Assembly: GCA_904420265.1 (NCBI GenBank)
Contig: CAJFUU010000227.1
Coordinates: 1-9,874 of the forward strand
Length of the DNA: 9,874 nucleotides
Source: an uncultured Clostridia bacterium
GTDB taxonomy: Bacteria > Bacillota > Clostridia > Christensenellales > Aristaeellaceae
Direction of reading: 5' to 3'
Program-made: the position numbers and the translations under genes
Shown: positions 6,543 to 9,874 of the stretch, one piece after another
Numbering within the stretch: position 1 is the stretch's first letter
Layout: each line of letters starts with the position of its first letter
Notes under the pieces: model-generated
Seen by the model: only the letters and a program-made list of their open reading frames with translations
What the model was told of the DNA's origin: nothing
Database searches by the model: none

Positions 6543-6571
6543 TTGACTTTTGCGCCCGCGCGCTTTATAAT
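6543..6571 (+). promoter_or_regulatory. Sigma-A-type promoter of the T-box/hisS/aspS operon
   Basis: -35 element TTGACT (6543-6548), 17-base spacer, perfect -10 element TATAAT (6566-6571). Transcription should start near 6579, just ahead of T-box stem I. Confidence 0.9.
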
Positions 6572-6578
6572 CGGAAAC

Positions 6579-6849
6579 ACCGGCAATGACTGGGAGAGTA
6601 AGCGGAAAAAGACGGTCAAGCGAGGGCGGACGGTGTAAGCGCCCGCGTTGCATTCCGCCCAAGGACACCCACGAGCCCGGACGTATACCGGCGTTAACGG
6701 CTCAAGACGGGCTGAAGGGCGCTTTGCCCGCGGCAGATTCTGTTGCTTTGCAACCGGTTCTGGCGCTCGGAAAACCGGCAAATCGCCATGGCCCAAGCAG
6801 GGTGGCACCGCGAAAACCTTCGCCCCTACGTCGGGACGGAGGCGTTTTT
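6579..6849 (+). ncRNA. T-box riboswitch, predicted specificity tRNA-Asp
   Basis: Leader that senses uncharged tRNA and decides between termination and read-through into hisS-aspS. Stem I has a basal helix TGGG (6591-6594) with CCCA (6668-6671), then the AGTA of the specifier-loop motif (6597-6600). Next is a helix GCGGAA (6602-6607) with TTCCGC (6653-6658), then an apical hairpin (6624-6628 with 6640-6644) holding GGTG (6632-6635). The triplet in the specifier position is GAC (6664-6666), followed by A. Other helices: GAGCC/GGCTC (6673-6677/6699-6703) and CCGGTT/AACCGG (6754-6759/6773-6778, likely stem III). The T-box AGGGTGGCACCGCG is at 6799-6812. The antiterminator pairs 6799-6802 with 6824-6827 and 6810-6812 with 6821-6823, leaving the usual seven-base bulge TGGCACC. 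The bulge base C6806 would pair with G73 of tRNA-Asp. Confidence 0.95.
6817..6849 (+). terminator. T-box regulatory terminator
   Basis: Stem of ten positions (6817-6826 with 6833-6842; one mismatch, one wobble), loop TACGTC, then CG and a run of T at 6845-6849. Its 5' arm (6821-6826) is the same sequence that pairs with the T-box in the antiterminator, so the two structures exclude each other. Charged or absent tRNA favours this terminator. Confidence 0.88.
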
Positions 6850-6893
6850 ATTTCGCCGCCCAGCCGTTTCTACACGGAAAGGAGAGAATCCAG

Positions 6894-8156
6894 ATGCTTA
6901 CGCAGGCGCCCAAGGGAACCCAGGACATGTTGCCCAAAGACGCGCACCGCTGGCAGGCGATTGAACAGGCCGTCCGCGATGTATGCGCCCGGGCCGGTTA
7001 CCGCGAAATCCGCACGCCCATGTTTGAGCATACGGAGCTGTTCGCACGCGGGGTGGGCGACGGCACCGACGTGGTGCAAAAGGAGATGTACACCTTTGAG
7101 GACAAGGGCGGCCGCTCCATCACCTTAAAGCCCGAGGGCACGGCGGGCGTGGCGCGCGCCTTCATCGAAAACCATCTGTTTGCCGAACCGCTGCCTTGCA
7201 AGCTGTACTACGTCTCCTGCCCCAATTTCCGCTATGAAAAGCCGCAGGCCGGTCGCCTGCGCCAGTTCCACCAGAACGGCGTGGAAGTGTTCGGCGCCAA
7301 AGACGCTTCCGTGGATGCGGAAATCATCGCCCTGGCCCTGGATATACTGCGCGCCTGCGGCGTGGAGGGCCTGAGCGTGCGCATCAACTCCATCGGCTGC
7401 CCGCACTGCCGCGCGGCTTATCAGGCCGCGCTCAGGGAATACCTCGCGGGCAAGCTGGATACGCTTTGCAAGACCTGTAACGAGCGCTTTGAGCGCAATC
7501 CCCTGCGCATACTGGATTGCAAGGAAGATGCGCACAAACTCCAGGACGCTCCGGAAATGCTCGATTTTTTGTGCGAGGACTGCCGCGAACACTTTGCCGC
7601 CCTGCGCGAGTATCTGGACGCGCTGGGCGTGGAATACAGCGTCGACCCCCGCATCGTGCGCGGGCTGGATTACTACACCAAAACCGTATTTGAAATCGTC
7701 ACCCCCACCGACGACGGGGAATTGACCGTGTGCGGCGGCGGCCGCTACGACGGCCTCATTGAGCAGCTCGGCGGCCCAGCCACGCCGGGCGTGGGCTTCG
7801 GCATGGGCGTGGAGCGCATGCTGCTGGTTCAGCAGATGCAGGGCGCCAGCGAAGAAGAAGCGCCGCTCTACGACGTGTTCGTGGCCACCATGGGGCAGGC
7901 GGCGCGGCTGGAGGGCATGAAACTTACGCGCGAACTGCGCGAAAGGGGCCTGCGCGCCGACATCGACCACGCCTGCCGCAGCATGAAGGCCCAGTTCAAA
8001 TACGCGTCCAAGACCGGCGCCAAAAACGTGGTGGTCATCGGCGGCGACGAGTTGGAAAAGGGCGTGGTCAAGCTGCGCGACATGGAAAACAGCGTCGAGG
8101 CCGAAGTCGCCCGGGATAAGATCATCGAAATACTGCTGGAAATGAAGGGAGAATGA
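6894..8156 (+). CDS. hisS: Histidyl-tRNA synthetase
   Basis: Class II aminoacyl-tRNA synthetase of 420 residues that attaches histidine to tRNA-His. The N-terminus has APKGTQDMLP. Motif 2 is FRYEKPQAGRLRQF (112-125, R113). The histidine-specific signatures are VRGLDYYTKTVFE (255-267, catalytic R256) and CGGGRYDGL (280-288). Motif 3 is GVGFGMGVERM (299-309). An anticodon-binding domain follows from about 325 to 420. The insertion domain carries CPHC (169-172), CKTC (192-195), C209 and CEDC (227-230), a cysteine pattern suggesting a metal site. ATG at 6894 has AAAGGAG (6878-6884) nine bases upstream; the frame is open further upstream, but through the T-box. First gene of the operon; only three bases separate its TGA from the aspS ATG. 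Confidence 0.98.
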   Translation: MLTQAPKGTQDMLPKDAHRWQAIEQAVRDVCARAGYREIRTPMFEHTELFARGVGDGTDVVQKEMYTFEDKGGRSITLKPEGTAGVARAFIENHLFAEPLPCKLYYVSCPNFRYEKPQAGRLRQFHQNGVEVFGAKDASVDAEIIALALDILRACGVEGLSVRINSIGCPHCRAAYQAALREYLAGKLDTLCKTCNERFERNPLRILDCKEDAHKLQDAPEMLDFLCEDCREHFAALREYLDALGVEYSVDPRIVRGLDYYTKTVFEIVTPTDDGELTVCGGGRYDGLIEQLGGPATPGVGFGMGVERMLLVQQMQGASEEEAPLYDVFVATMGQAARLEGMKLTRELRERGLRADIDHACRSMKAQFKYASKTGAKNVVVIGGDELEKGVVKLRDMENSVEAEVARDKIIEILLEMKGE

Positions 8157-8159
8157 CCC

Positions 8160-9874
8160 ATGCTTTCCTATAAACGCGATACCTACTGCGGTCAGGTGAC
8201 GGAAAACCTGGCCGGCAAGGAAGTCCATCTCTCCGGCTGGGTGCAGCGCGCCCGCGACCTGGGCGGCGTGGTGTTTGTCTGGCTGCGCGACCGCGAGGGG
8301 TTGGTGCAGCTGGTGTTCGACGAGGCCGTCTGTTCCCACGAGGTGTTCGAGCTGGGCCGCGCGCTGCGCTCGGAATACGTGGTCACCTGCACAGGCGAAG
8401 TGCGCATGCGCGCCGAAAACGCCGTGAACCCCGACCTGCCCACGGGCAAGGTGGAGGTGTTCGTGCGCGAGTGCGAACTGCTCAACAAGAGCGAGACACC
8501 GCCCATCTACATCGACGACAAGGCCGAGGAAAACGAGACGGTGCGCCTCAAGTACCGCTACCTTGACCTGCGCAAGCCCTCTTTGCAGCGCAATCTGCGC
8601 ATGCGCGCGAAGATCGCCTCGGCGGTGCGCGCCTACATGGACGGTCAGGGCTTTGCCGAGGTGGAAACGCCCGTGCTCACCAAGTCCACGCCCGAGGGCG
8701 CGCGCGATTTCCTCGTGCCCAGCCGCCTGCATCCCGGCTCCTTCTACGCGCTGCCGCAGTCGCCGCAGATCTACAAGCAGCTTCTCATGCTGGCGGGCTT
8801 TGACAAGTACTATCAGTTGGCGCGCTGCTTCCGCGACGAGGACAACCGCGCCGACCGTCAGCCGGAGTTCACGCAGGTGGACGTGGAGATGTCCTTCATC
8901 GACGAAAAGGACATCCAGACGGTCATCGAGGGCGCTTTCCAGCGCGTGTTCCACGACGTGATGGGCATGGAGATCCAGCTGCCGCTGGAGCGCATCACCT
9001 GGCGCGAGGCCATGGAGAACTACGGCAGCGACAAGCCCGACCGCCGCTTCGGCATGCTGCTCAAAAACGCCTCCGACCTCTGCGAGGGCTGCGGCTTCCC
9101 CGTGTTTGAGGACGCGGTGAAGGAGGGCAAGTGCGTGCGCGGCATCAACGCTGAGGGCTGCGCGGACATGACCCGCAAGCAGATAGACTCGCTGGTGGAG
9201 TTTGTCAAGACCTACCGCGCCAAAGGGCTGGCCTACGTGACCTACACCGCCGACGGCGGGGTGAAATCGTCGTTCAACAAGTTCCTCACGCCGGAGTTTG
9301 CGGAGAAACTGCGCGAGCGCTTTGGTGCCAAGCCGGGCGACATCCTCTTCTTTGTCGCCGACAAAGACGCGGTGGCCTTCCAGAGCCTGGGCGCGCTGCG
9401 CATCGAGATCGCCCGCCGCCGCGGCCTCATCCCCGAGGGCGTGTACGACCTGTTCTGGGTGACGGAATTCCCGCTGTTTGAGTACAGCGAGGAGGAGGGC
9501 CGCTACGTGGCCATGCACCACCCCTTCACCAGCTGGATGCCCGAGGACGAGGCGTATCTGGAAAACGAGAAGGACAAGGTGCGCGCCCGCGCCTACGATC
9601 TGGTGATGAACGGCATCGAGATGGGCTCCGGCTCCATCCGCATCCATAGAAGCGACATGCAGGCGAAGATGTTTAAGATGATCGGCCTGTCGGACGAGGA
9701 GGCGCAGCACCGCTTCGGCTTCCTCACCGACGCCTTCAAGTACGGCACGCCCCCGCACGGCGGCTTCGCCTTTGGCCTCGACCGTTTGACGATGATCCTC
9801 ACCGGCAGCGACAGTTTGCGCGACGTGGTCGCCTTCCCCAAGGCGCAGGGCGCGAACTGCCTGATGATGGAGAC
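8160..9874 (+). CDS. aspS: Aspartyl-tRNA synthetase, bacterial type (3' end cut by the window)
   Basis: Class II synthetase that attaches aspartate to tRNA-Asp. Of about 590 residues, 571 codons are visible. Order of parts: N-terminal OB-fold anticodon-binding domain (about 1-110, HLSGWVQRARDLGG at 23-36); motif 1 region around VETPVLTKSTPEGARDF (168-184); QSPQIYKQ (200-207) for aspartate and ATP binding; motif 2 FRDEDNRADRQPEFTQ (224-239); a bacterial-type GAD insertion (about 290-400); and motif 3 GLDR (539-542). The OB-fold has Leu in RDLGG, where non-discriminating enzymes usually have His, so this one is probably specific for tRNA-Asp. It follows hisS by three bases and shares its T-box control. 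The ATG at 8160 has GGAGAATGACCC upstream, a GGGAG 3' end inside hisS serving as Shine-Dalgarno. Confidence 0.97.
   Translation, partial: MLSYKRDTYCGQVTENLAGKEVHLSGWVQRARDLGGVVFVWLRDREGLVQLVFDEAVCSHEVFELGRALRSEYVVTCTGEVRMRAENAVNPDLPTGKVEVFVRECELLNKSETPPIYIDDKAEENETVRLKYRYLDLRKPSLQRNLRMRAKIASAVRAYMDGQGFAEVETPVLTKSTPEGARDFLVPSRLHPGSFYALPQSPQIYKQLLMLAGFDKYYQLARCFRDEDNRADRQPEFTQVDVEMSFIDEKDIQTVIEGAFQRVFHDVMGMEIQLPLERITWREAMENYGSDKPDRRFGMLLKNASDLCEGCGFPVFEDAVKEGKCVRGINAEGCADMTRKQIDSLVEFVKTYRAKGLAYVTYTADGGVKSSFNKFLTPEFAEKLRERFGAKPGDILFFVADKDAVAFQSLGALRIEIARRRGLIPEGVYDLFWVTEFPLFEYSEEEGRYVAMHHPFTSWMPEDEAYLENEKDKVRARAYDLVMNGIEMGSGSIRIHRSDMQAKMFKMIGLSDEEAQHRFGFLTDAFKYGTPPHGGFAFGLDRLTMILTGSDSLRDVVAFPKAQGANCLMME

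Noticed and set aside
6666..6668. CAC (His) as the T-box specifier.
   Set aside because: GAC at 6664-6666 fits the loop position better and is followed by a purine. The bulge base C6806 pairs with G73 of tRNA-Asp, not with C73 of tRNA-His.
6648..6893. Extension of hisS by 82 codons upstream.
   Set aside because: This stretch is the T-box leader. The specifier, antiterminator and terminator are RNA structures, and the family N-terminus MLTQAPKGTQD with a Shine-Dalgarno begins at 6894.
7125..9758. An 877-codon open frame on the minus strand, spanning most of hisS and all visible aspS.
   Set aside because: It lies antisense to two unmistakable synthetase genes. The translation is rich in His, Ala, Leu, Val and Gly with no recognisable domain, as expected when GC-biased third positions suppress stop codons on the opposite strand. 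It has no supporting promoter or ribosome binding site that I can see.

Overview
This window looks like chromosomal DNA from a GC-rich member of the Bacillota, most likely a clostridial lineage. The evidence is a canonical T-box riboswitch in front of hisS-aspS, a CtsR-type heat-shock operator, a short SerA with a C-terminal ACT-like domain, and strong Shine-Dalgarno sequences. I see no insertion sequence, prophage, CRISPR array, tRNA or rRNA. Gene order and the lack of mobile signatures suggest core genome. Both end genes are cut by the window: serA loses only its last few codons, and aspS loses roughly its last 20.

Left part (1-5836), all on the minus strand. Read in the direction of transcription it runs: alanyl-tRNA editing protein (AlaX-L type), MATE-family transporter, HAD-family phosphatase, serC, serA. 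serC and serA form a two-gene serine biosynthesis operon. They overlap by one base (TAATG) and have their own sigma-A-type promoter just upstream of serC. The HAD gene starts inside the end of the MATE gene, so those two are probably translationally coupled. Together SerA and SerC turn 3-phosphoglycerate into phosphoserine. The last step needs a phosphoserine phosphatase, and the HAD gene next door is a speculative candidate.

Middle (5837-6033). This is a divergent promoter region between the AlaX gene (leftward) and a small heat-shock protein gene (rightward). The hsp20 promoter has a near-consensus CtsR operator overlapping its -35 element, and more symmetric DNA around the predicted start of transcription.

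Right part (6034-9874), plus strand. hsp20 ends at a strong intrinsic terminator. A new sigma-A-type promoter follows, then a T-box leader of about 270 nt, then hisS and aspS. The leader's specifier triplet reads GAC (Asp). The variable base of the T-box bulge is C, which pairs with G73 of tRNA-Asp, so the operon appears to sense uncharged tRNA-Asp rather than tRNA-His.

The overall theme is housekeeping: amino acid synthesis, tRNA charging, tRNA proofreading and protein folding. I found no novel multi-gene system. The most interesting material is regulatory: the CtsR site, the Asp-specific T-box and the serC promoter.
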